Assembly: GCA_016717335.1 (NCBI GenBank)
Contig: JADKFS010000001.1
Location: forward strand, 2,480,001-2,544,000
DNA: 64,000 nt
DNA from: Candidatus Ribeiella danica
GTDB lineage: Bacteria; Chloroflexota; Chloroflexia; Chloroflexales; Roseiflexaceae
Direction of reading: 5' to 3'
This document shows positions 50,408-59,100 of the stretch, piece by piece. The first letter of the stretch is position 1, and every line of letters starts with the position of its first letter. The notes beneath the pieces are model-generated. The model was not told the origin of the DNA and ran no database searches. It saw only the letters and a list, made by a program, of their open reading frames with translations. A program made the translations under genes and the position numbers.

Positions 50408-52396
50408 TCAACCGGTAGCGCCGCGGCCCTCCGCGCCCTGCTCGCCGGCCCACAGCCGCCGCATCTCCTCGCAGCTCGCCAGCAGCTCGTCGAGCGGGCC
50501 GGCCGCCTCGACGCGGCCATCTTTCAGCACGACTACCTGGTCGGCCCGGCGCAGCGCGGCGCGGCGGTGCGAGACCGCGAGAACGCTGAACGCTGAACGT
50601 TGAACGCTGAACGACGATCCCGACGTGTCGTTCAGCGTTCTCGGTTCTACGCTCAGCGTTCCGAACAGCCTTTCCCAGAGGGCCTGCTCGGTGTCGACGT
50701 CCAGCGCGCTGGAGAGGTCGTCGAACACCAGCAGCTCGGGCGCGCGCACGAACATGCGCGCGGCGGCCACGCGCTGGATCTGCCCGCCCGAGAGGCGCAT
50801 GCCCCTGGCGCCAACCAGCGTCTCCAGCCCGTGCTCCATCTGGGCGAGGTCCGGCTCGAGCACCGCCTGCCACAGCGCGGCCGGCAGGTCGACGCGATCC
50901 TCGGGCAGGCCAAGCAGCAGGTTGTTGCGCAGCGTGTCGCTGAACAGCCGCGGCGCCTGGGGGGTGTAGGCGCTGCGCGGCGGCAGGAAGAAGCCGGCCG
51001 GATTCTCGACCAGCCGGCCGTTCCAGCGGATCGCGCCTGCCTCGGCCGGCAGCAACCCTAGCAGCGCGCGCAGCAGCGTGGTCTTGCCCGACCCGATCCG
51101 CCCGGTGATCACGGTGAACGAGCCGCGCCGCAGGCTCAGGCCGGCCCCGACGACCCCGCGGCCCGAGTCGGGGTAGCGGTAGGTGAGATCGCGGACCTCC
51201 AGCGTCTCGAGCCGTGAGTCTTGGGTTTGGGAGTTGGGTCTTGGGGCTTGCGCGCCTGGGGCTAGGGACTTGGGACTTGGGGCTTGTGCCGCCCTGGTCG
51301 CCTCTCGCGCCTCATCCCGAATCTCAAATCCCATGTCCCTAGCCCCTACCCCTGGTCCCACATCCCTAGCCCCTAGTCCCACATCCCTACTAGTCCCTAG
51401 CCCCTCGTCCCACACCGGCCCATACCGCACCAGGCGCTCGGCCGGCACGCCCTGCAGCAGCTCGATCAGCCGACTGAACGAGACGCCGGCCTGCCGGTAG
51501 CGCGCCAGGACCACGCCGAAGTGCCCGGTGAACTCGGTGATCCAGGCCAGGTTGTAGACGAACAGCGCGAAGTCGCCGACGGTGAAGCGCCCGCTGCGGA
51601 TCGAGTCGGCGGCCAGCAGCAGGATCAGCCCGGTGCCGAGGTTGGCGGTGTTCACGAAGATCGAGTTCAGGATCTCATTGAACAGACGGTCGCGCAGGCC
51701 GGAGACGCGGCGGGCCTCGTTCAGCCGGTGGAAGTGCCGCACCGCGCGCTCCTCGGCGCCGGCCACCTGCACCGCCTGCACCGCGCCGAACAGCTCGCCC
51801 AGGAATCCGGTCACGCCGCCGGTCGCCTCGCGGCTGGCCTTGCGGTAGTCGTGCAGCCGCTTGCCGACCAGGTTGGTCACGACCACCACCAGCGCCAGCG
51901 GCAGGAACACCGCCGCGGTGAGGAACGGGTTGATCGCCAGCATGATCGCCAGGCCAATCGCCGCGAAGATCGTCAGGGCGACCAGGTCGTTGAAGATGAT
52001 CAGGCTCCACAGCGTATCGTCGATATCCTCGCGGAAGCGGCTGACCGCCTCGCCGGGCGAGTAGGGCACCGCCCGCGCGCCGGGCCGCTCGAGGATGCGC
52101 GCGAGCAGGTTCTTGCGCAGCAGCGCGCCGGCGGTGTAGCAGAAGGTGGTGTTGGTGAGGGGCAGGATCAGTGTGAACCCGATCCGCACCAGCGCCAGGA
52201 CCACCAGCAGCGCGATCAGCTCCCACAGGCCCAATCCGGCCTGCGCCTGCCCGCTCAGCGAGTTGAAGAACTCGCGCGCGATCAGCCCGGGCGCCAGCTC
52301 CAGAACGAAGATGACGATGATCGCCGCGAGGTTGATCGCGTAGATCCAGGGCACGAAGCGGATCAGCCGCCAGTAGAACCACCAGGCCCTTTTCAT
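50408..52396 (-). CDS. Heterodimeric ABC exporter, subunit with degenerate Walker B
   Basis: Half-transporter, 662 residues: six membrane helices (about 15-310) then a nucleotide-binding domain. Walker A is GRIGSGKTTLL (~430-440), the signature is canonical RLSGGQIQR, and Walker B is LLVFDDLSSALD, where the catalytic Glu is replaced by Asp. Two short-repeat arrays are translated: about residues 329-394 in the linker before the ATPase, and ~579-606 between D-loop and H-loop (SHRRAAL). Both should be disordered insertions. It is read together with the upstream half-transporter (77-base gap). Confidence 0.9.
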   Translation of the reverse strand: MKRAWWFYWRLIRFVPWIYAINLAAIIVIFVLELAPGLIAREFFNSLSGQAQAGLGLWELIALLVVLALVRIGFTLILPLTNTTFCYTAGALLRKNLLARILERPGARAVPYSPGEAVSRFREDIDDTLWSLIIFNDLVALTIFAAIGLAIMLAINPFLTAAVFLPLALVVVVTNLVGKRLHDYRKASREATGGVTGFLGELFGAVQAVQVAGAEERAVRHFHRLNEARRVSGLRDRLFNEILNSIFVNTANLGTGLILLLAADSIRSGRFTVGDFALFVYNLAWITEFTGHFGVVLARYRQAGVSFSRLIELLQGVPAERLVRYGPVWDEGLGTSRDVGLGARDVGPGVGARDMGFEIRDEAREATRAAQAPSPKSLAPGAQAPRPNSQTQDSRLETLEVRDLTYRYPDSGRGVVGAGLSLRRGSFTVITGRIGSGKTTLLRALLGLLPAEAGAIRWNGRLVENPAGFFLPPRSAYTPQAPRLFSDTLRNNLLLGLPEDRVDLPAALWQAVLEPDLAQMEHGLETLVGARGMRLSGGQIQRVAAARMFVRAPELLVFDDLSSALDVDTEQALWERLFGTLSVEPRTLNDTSGSSFSVQRSAFSVLAVSHRRAALRRADQVVVLKDGRVEAAGPLDELLASCEEMRRLWAGEQGAEGRGATG
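50578..50662. repeat. In-frame AACGCTG hairpin repeat in ABC exporter gene
   Basis: GAACGCTGAACGCTGAACG units on the left and CAGCGTTC...CTCAGCGTTC on the right are complementary. Located between the D-loop and the H-loop histidine. Confidence 0.85.
51216..51412. repeat. In-frame GGGACTT/CCCTAG hairpin repeat in ABC exporter gene
   Basis: CTTGGGTTTGGGAGTTGGG and GGGGCTAGGGACTTGGG units on the left, CCCTAGCCCCTAGTCCCAC units on the right; a long inverted repeat of ~200 bases translated as a low-complexity linker. Confidence 0.9.
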
Positions 52397-52409
52397 CTAA
52401 TACTCCTGC

Positions 52410-52470
52410 AGCCGGCAGTCGGCAGTCGGCAGTTCAGCGTTCAGCGTTCAGCGTTCAGCGTTCAGCCTTC
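52410..52470. repeat. Heptamer array between ABC exporter genes
   Basis: Three CGGCAGT units then five TTCAGCG units between the two half-transporter genes. Confidence 0.85.
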
Positions 52471-52473
52471 CAA

Positions 52474-54306
52474 CTAGGCCAGCACCTCTTCGAGCCCCAC
52501 GCGCAGCAGCTCGGCGAAGCGCGACTGCGGGTCGGCCATGAGCGTCTCGCGCGGGCCGTACTCGCGGATGCGCCCGCCCTCAAGGATCAGGATGTCGTCG
52601 GCGCGCAGGACGGTGGCCAGCCGGTGCGCGATGATGATGCCGGTGCGATCCGCGAGCAGCCGGTCGACCGCGCGCTCAAGCAGGCGCTCGGTGGCCGGGT
52701 CGAGCCGCGACGAGGCTTCGTCGAGGATCACCAGGCCCGGGTTGGTCAGAAAGACGCGCGTGAAGGCCAGGATCTGGGCCTCGCCGGCCGAGAGCCCGCC
52801 GCTGCCGGCCGCGAGCAGCGTGTCGAGGCCATTCGGCAGCGACTGCAGCCAGGGCAGCAGGCCCAGCTCGTCGAGCACGCGCAGCACCCGCTCGTCAGGG
52901 ATCGTCTCGTCGAAGAAGGTCAGGTTGTCGCGCACCGAGGCGTGGAACAGCTGCACCTCCTGCGTCACCATGCCGACCCGCATACGCAGCGCGGCGCGGC
53001 GCGCGGCGCGAATGTCGACGCCGCCCAGCCGGATCGCTCCCGTAGAAGGGTCGTACAGCCGGAACAGCAGCCGCGTCAGCGTGGTCTTGCCGCTGCCGGT
53101 GCGGCCGAGGATGCCGAGCACGCGGCCGGGGGCGATTGCGAAAGAGATTTCACTCAAGACGGAAGCGTCCTCAGCCGGCAGCTGGCAGTCGGCAGCTGGC
53201 AGTTCGTCGTTGATACGATGCTGACTGCTGACTGCTGGCTGCTGACTGCTGACTGCTTCGTCCCGGTACGCGAACGACACCTCCTCGAACGCGACCGCCA
53301 GCGGGCCGGGCGGCAGCGGCTGCGAGCCATCCTCGATGGCGCTGGTGGTCGCGTAGAGATCCCGGATGCGGGCCGCGCCGGCGCTGGCCTTCTGCAGATC
53401 CTCAAGCTGGCGCGTGATCATGTGGATCGGGTGGACGAGCGTCTGGGTGTAGAAGAAGATCAGGTAGGCGCTGCCGAGCGTGATCGCCCGCGCGTCGAAC
53501 AGGCTTTTCGTCATCACGAACGCAACCGCCACGCCGATCGCGAACAGGGCCACCGGAGTCACCCAGGTCAGCGCGCCGATCACCGACGCCTTGCGCTCCT
53601 TCAGCAGCCGCTCGCGCGAGCGGGCGGACAGCTGGTGCATTGTGAAGCCGACCGCGCCGCTGGAGCGCAGGTCCTCGGCGCCGGCCAGGCGCTCCTCGAT
53701 GAACCCGAACAGCTCGGCGCTGGTCTGGCGGGCAGCCTTCCAGTGCGGCACGGCGATGCTCTGGGCCTTGACGAGCGCGAGCAGCACCACCAGCGCGAAG
53801 GCCGTCATCGCCAGGCCGACCCGCGCGTCCTCGCGGTAGAGCATCGCCAGCACGCCCACCAGCAGCAGCAGGTTGCCGAACACCTTGATCACGAACTGTG
53901 AGAAGAAGTTCGCCAGCGCGGTCACGTCGCCGTCGATCCGCTCGATCAGCTCGCCCGGCGTGCGGGCCTTGTGGAACGCCATGTCCAGCCGCAGGCAGTG
54001 CAGCGCCAGGTCGGCCCGCAGCAGGTTGGTGGCGGTCCAGCCGACATTCTCGCTCACGTAGGTGGCCGCGACGGACAGCGCCTGCGTGAGCAGGGCCACG
54101 CCGATAAACAGCAGCGCGGCCGATAGCAGCGCCTGCCGCTCGCCGCCGGCCTGGGCCGTGTCGATGAAGTAGCGCAAGATCTGCGGGTTGGCGACCTGCA
54201 GGGCAATGCTGCCGAGCAGCAGCGCCGATAGCGCCAGCACCCTCGGCCGCTGCGGCGCGAGGTAGGTGACGAGCAGATCCCAGTATTGCCTGAGCGAGAG
54301 GTTCAT
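52474..54306 (-). CDS. Heterodimeric ABC exporter, subunit with canonical Walker B
   Basis: Half-transporter, 610 residues: six membrane helices (about 20-300), then an ATPase domain with Walker A GILGRTGSGKTTL (~396-408), degenerate signature GLSAGEAQ, intact Walker B LVILDEASSRLDP and H-loop IIAHR. Degenerate signature here plus the degenerate Walker B in the partner fits a heterodimer with one inactive and one active site. Residues ~349-381 are encoded by an inverted CGGCAGC / CTGACTG repeat. First gene of the pair; ATG 54306. Confidence 0.92.
   Translation of the reverse strand: MNLSLRQYWDLLVTYLAPQRPRVLALSALLLGSIALQVANPQILRYFIDTAQAGGERQALLSAALLFIGVALLTQALSVAATYVSENVGWTATNLLRADLALHCLRLDMAFHKARTPGELIERIDGDVTALANFFSQFVIKVFGNLLLLVGVLAMLYREDARVGLAMTAFALVVLLALVKAQSIAVPHWKAARQTSAELFGFIEERLAGAEDLRSSGAVGFTMHQLSARSRERLLKERKASVIGALTWVTPVALFAIGVAVAFVMTKSLFDARAITLGSAYLIFFYTQTLVHPIHMITRQLEDLQKASAGAARIRDLYATTSAIEDGSQPLPPGPLAVAFEEVSFAYRDEAVSSQQPAVSSQHRINDELPAADCQLPAEDASVLSEISFAIAPGRVLGILGRTGSGKTTLTRLLFRLYDPSTGAIRLGGVDIRAARRAALRMRVGMVTQEVQLFHASVRDNLTFFDETIPDERVLRVLDELGLLPWLQSLPNGLDTLLAAGSGGLSAGEAQILAFTRVFLTNPGLVILDEASSRLDPATERLLERAVDRLLADRTGIIIAHRLATVLRADDILILEGGRIREYGPRETLMADPQSRFAELLRVGLEEVLA
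53165..53262. repeat. In-frame CGGCAGC/CTGACTG hairpin repeat in ABC exporter gene
   Basis: Left arm GGCAGCTGGCAGTCGGCAGC and right arm GCTGACTGCTGACTGCTGGC are complementary. Translated inside the first beta-sheet region of the ATPase domain. Confidence 0.9.
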
Positions 54307-54556
54307 ATGTTTTCAGCGGCTATTGGTCGGCGGCACCAACACGTAAAAGCCGTGGGCGGCAGAGCCGCTCGCCCACGACCTGATCGCTTGCATAATGTGA
54401 ACGCCCGTTTCGAAATGCCCGGCTAGGATACCACTTGGAGCTATGGCGCGTCAACCGGCGCGCGCTCCGACTTTGGGCCGATTTTCAGCACTCGCGCTTT
54501 GTGGTATAGTGCGTCCCCTGGAAGTTCAGGCAGGCTTAGAGGGGCTTGGAGAGCAG
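54307..54556. other. Divergent promoter region
   Basis: 250-base gap between ABC exporter and HDAC-fold genes. It holds an 8-bp-arm hairpin CGTGGGCG (54351-54358) / CGCCCACG (54370-54377) and a possible promoter (TTTTCA at 54482-54487, 17-base spacer, TATAGT at 54505-54510) for the plus-strand gene. Confidence 0.45.
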
Positions 54557-55684
54557 ATGATCACGATTTACTCGGCCGAGCACGCCCTGCACGATGCGCC
54601 GCACGAGTTCCTGGACGGTCGGCTGATCCCGCCATACGAGTCGCCGGCGCGCGTGGCCATGATCCTCGACGCGCTGGGGCGCGCCGGGCTCGGCCCGGTC
54701 CAGCCGCCGCGCGCGTTCGGCATGGAGCCAATCCACGCCGTCCACGACTCGCGGTACCTCGACTACCTGGCGCACGCCTACGAGCGCTGGGTCGCGGCCG
54801 GCGGCGATCCGGCCGCGGTGCTGCCGAGCACCCTGGCGGTGCGCTGGATGTCGCGCCCGTCGCTGAGCCCGCTGGTCGCGCCGGGCTACTACAGCTTCGA
54901 CCTGAGCGCGCCGATCGTCGCCGGGACCTACCGGGCCGCCCGCGCCTCGGCCGACGTCGCGCTGACCGCCGCCGAGCTGCTGCTCGAGGGCCAGCCGCTG
55001 GCGTACGCGCTGTGCCGCCCGCCCGGCCACCACGCCGGCACCGACCTGTACGGCGGCTACTGCTACCTCAACAACGCGGCGATCGCGGCCGAGTACCTGC
55101 TGGCAATGACGAACGACCAACGACCAATGACCGACGACCAAAGGCAACGTTCGGAGGATGATGATACGCCATCGGTTCGCGAACGCTTTGGTCTTTCGTC
55201 TTTCGCCCTTGGTCGGTCGTCGGTCGCCATCCTGGACATCGACTTCCACCACGGCAACGGCACGCAGCAGATCTTCTACGAGCGAGACGAGGTGCTGTTC
55301 GTCTCGATCCACGCCGACCCCGCGCGCGAGTACCCGTTCTTCGCGGGCTACGCCGACGAGCGCGGCGCCGGAGCCGGCGCGGGCAGCAACCTCAACCTGC
55401 CGCTCGAGGCCGGTGTGACCGACGAGCGCTACCTGGCGACGCTGGACCAGGCGCTGGCGGCGGTCGCCGAGTTTGCGCCGCGCTTCCTGGTGCTCTCGGC
55501 CGGCTTCGACACCTTTGGCGGCGACCCGATCGGCGACTTCGCGCTGACCGCCGCGGCCTACCCGGCGATCGGCCGGCGGATCGCGGCCCTGGGCCTGCCG
55601 ACCCTGGTCGTGCAGGAGGGCGGCTACGCGATCGCGGCGCTCGGCGAGAATGTTGTTGGTCTGCTGCGCGGCCTGCTGGGGTAG
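54557..55684 (+). CDS. Histone deacetylase-superfamily amidohydrolase
   Basis: Zinc-dependent deacetylase fold (class II HDAC/acetylpolyamine amidohydrolase-like), 375 residues. Active-site segments: CRPPGHHAGTDLYGGYCYLNN (His158-His159), ILDIDFHHGNGTQQIF (zinc ligands Asp229 and His231) and LSAGFDTFGGDP (Asp318). Residues ~184-222 are encoded by an inverted CGACCAA/TTGGTCG repeat inserted exactly between YCYLNNAAIAAEYLL and AILDIDFHHGNG, next to the catalytic core. Likely substrates are acetylated polyamines or small amides. ATG 54557 follows GGAGAG. Confidence 0.93.
   Translation: MITIYSAEHALHDAPHEFLDGRLIPPYESPARVAMILDALGRAGLGPVQPPRAFGMEPIHAVHDSRYLDYLAHAYERWVAAGGDPAAVLPSTLAVRWMSRPSLSPLVAPGYYSFDLSAPIVAGTYRAARASADVALTAAELLLEGQPLAYALCRPPGHHAGTDLYGGYCYLNNAAIAAEYLLAMTNDQRPMTDDQRQRSEDDDTPSVRERFGLSSFALGRSSVAILDIDFHHGNGTQQIFYERDEVLFVSIHADPAREYPFFAGYADERGAGAGAGSNLNLPLEAGVTDERYLATLDQALAAVAEFAPRFLVLSAGFDTFGGDPIGDFALTAAAYPAIGRRIAALGLPTLVVQEGGYAIAALGENVVGLLRGLLG
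55108..55232. repeat. In-frame hairpin repeat in HDAC-fold gene
   Basis: ACGAACGACCAACGACCAAT on the left and GGTCTTTCGTCTTTCGCCC / TTGGTCGGTCGTCGGTCG on the right are complementary over most of their length. The ~125 bases are read through in frame and add about 38 residues. Confidence 0.9.
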
Positions 55685-55689
55685 CGAGC

Positions 55690-56060
55690 TGCGCCCGCTA
55701 CCCCAGCCCCCAGCCCTCTTGGGCGTGGGTTTTTTCCAGATGGCATCTGGACGCCATTGCCCTCTCCCCCCTACCCCCCGCTCCCGCTGGGAGAGGGGGG
55801 ATTCGTGGTGGTGCTGTGGTGCGCTGCTCTGCAGTGCACCACAGCACACCCCCCCTCCCCTTCCAGGGGAGGGGGCAGGGGGTGGGGCCATCTGCCGCAG
55901 TACAATGCGCAAGAACAAAAACCTACCCCCAAAAGAGCCCCCGCCCCTGGCAGAGGCGGGGGTAAAACGTAACTGGTGCCGGGGTTTCGGCTTGGCCGAA
56001 ACCCCGGCACCAGACCAAAAGCCCCCGCTCCGGTGGCGGCGGGAGCGGGGGTTGGGGGAT
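55690..56060. repeat. Family B repeats and terminator-like hairpins between convergent genes
   Basis: Contains a CCCCGCTCCCGCTGGGAG-type GC stem, a triloop hairpin near 55807-55850, a perfect 18-bp hairpin at 55973-56013 (CTGGTGCCGGGGTTTCGG with its complement) and a 10-bp stem at 56022-56051. It fills the gap between the HDAC-fold and giant DUF11 genes. Confidence 0.8.
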
Positions 56061-56102
56061 GAGGGGTAGCAGCAGTGTTGGTCGCCTACGGAATAGAACG
56101 CG

Positions 56103-59100
56103 CTAGCGCAGCATCAGCGGCACGAGCAGCCGGTACGTGCCGCTGGCAGGCTGCGGCGGGGTGGTGGCCGGGCCGTACTCGTTGGTCGCGCCGCCCAGCT
56201 CGATCTCGCTGAGCCAGTACGAGTAGGTCGCCGCATCCTCGACGTTCGCGTCGGCCCAGCTGTAGCTGGCGCCGCCCTGGCCGCGCCCGACGCCCAGGAT
56301 GATCTGCGGCGTGACGCGGGTCGCGTGCGCGCGCACGCCGTCGGGGCTGCGGTACAGGTGGAAGCCCCAGGTGTTCAGCTCGGCGCCGGTCGCCCAGCGC
56401 ACCACCACGCTGTGATTCTCGCGAGTGGCGGTGAAGCTCACCAGCACGATCGCCGTCGGGTGCGCGACGCCAATGTCGGTTGGGTCGCCGATGGCGGGCG
56501 TCGACGGGTCGTCCGTCCACAGCGGCGGCGCTTCTTCCGACTCCACGGTGCCCTGGTTGCGGATTATCAGCACGTCTGCCGGCAGCGGGTCGTCGATCTT
56601 CACCCGGAAGACGACGGTGGCGGTCTCGCCCGCGGCCACCTCGCCGCTGGGCTCGCCGGGCGTGTTGATCGGCGCGCCGCCGACGAATGGCATGACACCG
56701 TCGACGTCCGCCACCACTTCGCCGTTCAGCGTCGTGCTACCAGTTATGTAGCTGGTGTGCGCCGGAATCGCGTCGCTGAAGCTCACGCCGGTCGCGGCCG
56801 TGTCGCCGCTGTTCTGGATCACGATGGTGTATTCCAGAAGATCGCCCGCCACGGTCGGCGATCCGTCGAGGTCGAGCACGCGCTTATCGGCCGCCAGCCG
56901 CGGCGACGCGATCACCGGCGTGCTGTCGCTCGCCTCAGCGGTCGTGCCGCCATCGTCGGCGATCGTCGCGCTGTTGGCGATCTGTGCGGCGCCGGTAGCG
57001 ATCGGCCTGTCTACGCTCACCGCGAAGCTGACCGTTCCGCCAGCGCCGGCTGCCAGCGTGCCGATGCTAAGCGCGCAGCCGGTGCCGGCCGGCGCCCGGT
57101 CGGCGCAGCTCCAGCCGCTCGCGCTCCCCGCCGCCGCGAAGCGGCTGTTGCTCGGGACGACCTCGCCGATCACGACTCCGTCCAGGTCGACGTCGCCGGT
57201 GTTCTGGTAGGTCAGGCTGTAGACGACGGTGCCCCCTGGCGCAGTCGTGATGCCGCCGTCGCTCTTCGCCAGACTCAGCCCCGGCGTCGTCGCCACCGGC
57301 GTGGTATCGCTGGCGCTGGCGGCCGTGCCGTCGTCGGCGGCGATCGTCGCGCTGTTGGCGATCCGCGTTGTGCCGGTCGGCACACTGCCGTCGACTGTCA
57401 CGGTGAAGGTGGCCGTCCCGCCCGTGCCGGCCGTCAATGTGCCGATGCTGAGCGTGCAGCTTGTGCCGGCTAGTGCCCTGTCGGCGCAGCTCCAGCCCGG
57501 CGTGCTGGCGCTGGCACTGAAGCGGGTGTACGCCGGCACAGTCTCCTCGATCTGCACGCCGCTCAGGCCGATATTGCCGGTGTTGGTGTAGCCGAGCGTG
57601 TAGATCACCGTCCCGCCGGGCGTGGTGGCCGCGCCGCCATCGCTCTTGCTCAACAGTAAGCCCGGCGTGGCGATCACGGGCGTCGTGTCGCTGTTCCCGG
57701 CGCTTTGACCGCCGCCGTCGACGATCGTCGCGCTGTTGGCGACCTGGACCACGCCGGCCGGCAGCTGCCCCGCGACCGTTATGGCGAAAGTGGCCGTCCC
57801 GCTCGCGCTCGCATTCAGCGCGCCGATGCTGAGCGTGCAGCTCGTACCAGCTAGCGCCCCGTCGGCGCAGCTCCAGCCCGGCGTGCTGCCGGCGGTTCGG
57901 AAGGTGGTGTTGGCTGGCACGGTCTCGTCGATCTGCACGCCGCTCAGGCCGATATTGCCGGTGTTGGTGTAGCCGAGCGTGTAGATCACCGTCCCACCGG
58001 GCGTGGTGGTCGCGCCGCCATCGCTCTTGCTCAAGAGCAAGCCCGGCGTCGTGATCACGGGCGTGTTGTCGTTTGCGCCTGCGGTTGTGTCGCCGTCGTC
58101 GGCGATTGTCGCGCCGTTGTCGATCTCGCTCACGCCCGCCGGCAGCGACGTATCGACCGTCACACCGAAGACGGCCGATCCGCTCGCGCCCACGTCGAGC
58201 GCGCCGATACTGAGCGCGCAGCTTGTGCCGGCTAGCGCCCCGTCGGCGCAGCTCCAGCCCGATGTGCTACCGGCGGCTCGGAAGGTCGTGTTGGCCGGCA
58301 CGGTCTCGGTCAGCGTCACGCCGGTCAGCCCCACGTTGCCGCTGTTGCGATAGCTCAAGCTGTAGGCAATCGTGCCGCCTGGTGTCGTAGTAGTGCCGCC
58401 GTCGCTCTTATCCAGGCTCAGGCTTGGCGTGGTGATCACAGGCGTGCTGTCGCTTCCTTCGGCGGTCGTGCCGCCGTCGTCGGCGATCGCCACGCTGTTG
58501 TCGATCTGGCTGGTTCCGGCCGATACGCCGCCGTCGACGACGACGGCGAAGGTGACCGACCCGCCCGCGCCGGCAGCCAGCGTGCCGACCGGCAGAACGC
58601 AGATCGTGCCGGCCGGCGCGCCGTCGGCGCAGCTCCAGCCGCTCGCGCTGGCCGCCGCGGCGAAGCGCGTGTGCGCCGGCACCGTCTCGGTCAGCGTCAC
58701 GCCGGTCAGCTCCACGTCGCCGGTGTTCCGGTAGGTCAAGCTATAGGCGATCGTGCCGCCCGGCCTGGTGGTGCTGCCGCCGTCGCTCTTGACCAGGCTC
58801 AGGCCAGGGGTCGTACTCAGGGGCGTTGTGTCGCCGCTTGAGGCAGTTGCGCCGCTCGGGTCGTCGATCGTCGCGGAATTGCTGATCTGCGTCACACCTG
58901 CGGGCATTGTGTTGTTCGCCGCGACGACGAACGTCGCCGCTCCTGACACGCCAGACGCCAGCGCCCCAATGCTCAGGGTGCAGCTTGTGCCGGCCGGCGC
59001 CCGGTCGGCGCAGCTCCAGCCCGATGTGCTGCCGGCGGCTCGGAAGGTCGTGTTGGCCGGCACGGTCTCGGTCAGGCTCACGCCGGCCAGGCCCACGTCG

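Noticed and set aside
50032..50520. N-terminal extension of the lipase
   Set aside because: It reads through family B hairpin repeats; AAGGAGG before 50031 fixes the start.
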